From a virus, in the IMG/VR virus record IMGVR_UViG_3300010885_035225, positions 1 through 34,172 of that record: DNA of 34,172 nt; one strand, given 5' to 3'. This document shows, piece by piece, positions 32,717 through 34,172 of this stretch. Position numbers and translations under genes: made by a program. The notes beneath the pieces are model-generated. The model ran no database searches. It was not told the DNA's origin and worked only from the letters and a program-made list of their open reading frames with translations. Each line of letters begins with the position of its first letter. Positions within the stretch are counted from its first letter, which is position 1.

Positions 32717-33833
32717 TCCACAGCGGCTGCAAAATATCCCCGCCGCGGCGGGCGTCTCGTTTTTGACTGACGCGGCATCGCTTCTCGCCATGCCTGATAT
32801 CAGCGTAACGCAGAACGAGGCTGCTATTAAACAGCTGACTGGCGCGAACAACTATACAAGTATTGCGCCGTATTATCACCCAGACCCGGCGACAGAAACT
32901 GGTTTTCCGTACATTCGTCGCGATGGCGTGCGCAACCCAGAAGCTGCGCAAACGTCCGACTCCAAGTACTTATACAACATGCTTTATGCTGTACAGAGTC
33001 TGGTGATTGCGTACAAAACAACCGGCGATGCTAGTCACGCTGCGCGCGCTGTTGAGCTGCTACGGTTTTTCTTTATTGCGCCAGCAACAAAAATGAATCC
33101 AGACTTGACGTACAGTCAGGTCGTATTTGGTGCAAGTCGCGCTGATCTAAAGATCCGTGGCGCCGTCATTGATTTCGACAGGTTTCCGCTCATTGTCGAC
33201 TTTGTTGAGATCTTGAGTGCCACGCCAAGTTGGACGGCGGAAGATACGGCTGTCATGAAAGATTGGTTCACAGCGCTAGCTGATTGGTTTGTGACCTCAC
33301 CGCGTGGAATTATTCAAGACGGTTACAGCCATAATATCAAAACGTCGTATGTCACTCAGCGTGTTGCTTACCTATGCGCAGCTGACAAGCGCGATGAAGC
33401 AATTGCATATTTGAATGCAAACGTGCCGGCGTTATTGGACGCGCAGATCGACACAGAGGGAAAGCAGGCGTTAGAGATGTCGCGTGTCACTAACCGGCGC
33501 TACTGCGAATTTAACCTGACACTACTGTGCCGGCTTGCGACTATGGCCGGAAACCTTGGCGTAGACTTGTGGAATCACGTAGGCGAAAACCGTATCGGCA
33601 GTATCAAAGCCGCTATGCTCTATATGGCGCAATTCACTATGCCCGGCGCTGTGTGGCCTTTTTCGGAAGAACATCTGAACACCGCCTCTTCCCGTGAGTG
33701 GTTGCGATATGGTGTAGCGATGTATGACGATACGGCGCTGGTTGACGCTTACGCGCGTGTCAAAATGTATGGCGTAATTTCGTTGCCTAACTACATCACA
33801 ACGCCGCCCGGACCGTATATCGAAAGGGCGTAA
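32703..33833 (+). CDS. Alginate lyase-like protein (PL5 family), possible depolymerase
   Basis: The 376-residue protein matches the alpha/alpha-toroid alginate lyase family along its length: 'RRDGVRNPE', 'FFIAPATKMNPDLTYSQVVF', 'WFVTSPRGI', 'QIDTEGKQALEMSR' (R261) and 'RYCEFNL' (Y267). PL5 enzymes cleave alginate by beta-elimination. The family's Asn-Asn-His catalytic segment is not in its usual form; the region reads 'YSHNIKTSY' (H210, N211), so activity or specificity may be altered. No signal peptide is seen, as expected for a virion or lysis-released enzyme. It lies in the tail-fibre locus, consistent with a tail depolymerase. Confidence 0.8.
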   Translation: MLFVNPQRLQNIPAAAGVSFLTDAASLLAMPDISVTQNEAAIKQLTGANNYTSIAPYYHPDPATETGFPYIRRDGVRNPEAAQTSDSKYLYNMLYAVQSLVIAYKTTGDASHAARAVELLRFFFIAPATKMNPDLTYSQVVFGASRADLKIRGAVIDFDRFPLIVDFVEILSATPSWTAEDTAVMKDWFTALADWFVTSPRGIIQDGYSHNIKTSYVTQRVAYLCAADKRDEAIAYLNANVPALLDAQIDTEGKQALEMSRVTNRRYCEFNLTLLCRLATMAGNLGVDLWNHVGENRIGSIKAAMLYMAQFTMPGAVWPFSEEHLNTASSREWLRYGVAMYDDTALVDAYARVKMYGVISLPNYITTPPGPYIERA

Positions 33834-33836
33834 GTC

Positions 33837-34172
33837 ATGTCGATCAGAATAGTCCACAAAAAAAGTGAAGTATCTGGCGCAGTGCCGACGATTAACGATC
33901 TCGTCACAGGCGAGTTTGGCGTCAATGCTGCAGACGGCGACGTATTTTTGCGTGTTTTGATAGATCCCGCAGGCGGCGATGTTACGGGTAACCAACAGAT
34001 CTTGTCTGTACGTCGTGCGCTGTATGCGGATGGCGGTGTAATTACAGGCCCTACCGGCCCTACCGGTGCAACAGGTGCTAGCGGCGCAACAGGCGCTAGC
34101 GGGGCTAGTGGAGCTAGTGGAGCTAGCGGGGCTAGTGGTGTTACCGGGCCTACCGGCCCTACCGGTGCAACA
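33837..34172 (+). CDS. Collagen-like tail fibre protein 4 (3' truncated by window edge)
   Basis: The ATG at 33837 lies 3 bases after the lyase stop and the frame stays open to the end of the window (112 codons). The first about 70 residues are an anchor-type domain ('HKKSEVSGAVPTINDLVTGE', 'FGVNAADGDVFLRV') related to the genes at 28332 and 26942, followed by Gly-X-Y repeats 'GPTGPTGATGASGATGASG'. The DNA repeats here are near-identical, so recombination or assembly errors are possible. It is clearly the start of another fibre gene. Confidence 0.8.
   Translation, partial: MSIRIVHKKSEVSGAVPTINDLVTGEFGVNAADGDVFLRVLIDPAGGDVTGNQQILSVRRALYADGGVITGPTGPTGATGASGATGASGASGASGASGASGVTGPTGPTGAT
34050..34172 (+). 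repeat. Exact 24-base repeat and short tandem units in the last fibre gene
   Basis: Bases 34050-34073 recur exactly at 34149-34172. Between them lie short near-identical Gly-Ala-Ser units (GCTAGCGG/GCTAGTGG). The window ends inside the array, so its full length is unknown. Confidence 0.8.

Noticed and set aside
1-34172. tRNA genes, integrase, lysis genes, terminase and capsid genes
   Set aside because: Gaps are too short for tRNA genes, and no protein with these signatures could be supported in this window; they are presumably elsewhere in the genome.

Overview
The window looks like a contiguous part of a tailed double-stranded DNA bacteriophage genome (Caudoviricetes), probably a large and virulent one. 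All 42 coding regions that can be supported lie on the + strand. They are packed with gaps of a few bases or short start/stop overlaps, the gene content is phage replication plus virion proteins, and no host-like, integrase or tRNA genes are visible. The window starts inside a primase gene and ends inside a collagen-like tail-fibre gene, so the genome continues on both sides. The host is probably a Gram-negative exopolysaccharide producer; the only evidence is an alginate-lyase-like gene among the tail genes, so this is inference.

Region 1 (about 1-7.3 kb) is a replication/recombination block. It holds the TOPRIM part of a primase, a fusion of a uracil-DNA-glycosylase-like domain to a proofreading family A DNA polymerase, a possible gp32-like single-strand-binding protein with a Pro/Ala-rich tail, and a RecA/UvsX-type recombinase. 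Region 2 (7.3-17.7 kb) is mostly unrecognised proteins. Recognisable members are a DUF1016_N-like protein, a GT-A glycosyltransferase, a Cys-rich zinc-ribbon protein and a RuvC-like resolvase. It ends at a very strong intrinsic terminator (about 17.66-17.70 kb).

Region 3 (17.7-24.5 kb) has an unknown protein and a very small one, a portal protein carrying an inserted zinc ribbon, and then a metabolic insert: a GT-B glycosyltransferase, an HD protein resembling SpoT/MESH1 alarmone hydrolases but lacking the Glu-Asp pair after its His-Asp, a small unknown, thymidylate kinase and two unknowns. Terminase, capsid and protease genes are not in this window. Region 4 (24.5-34.2 kb) is a tail-fibre/adsorption locus. 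It has collagen-like (Gly-X-Y) proteins, small stand-alone anchor-like proteins, a classic phage fibre with a repeat module, FN3 and LamG (concanavalin-like) domains, a third glycosyltransferase with a DxD motif, and a PL5-type alginate lyase homologue.

Taken together, the left half copies and recombines phage DNA and the right half builds the portal and a modular surface-binding and possibly polysaccharide-degrading apparatus. The features most worth a second look are the HD protein with its altered active site, the polymerase fusion with a degenerate glycosylase motif, the portal zinc ribbon, long exact DNA repeats shared by separate fibre genes, and several strong hairpins. Two of the hairpins are structured leaders and one is a 12-bp perfect inverted repeat inside a gene. 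No stretch longer than 300 bases lacks a gene; the longest is about 100 bases.
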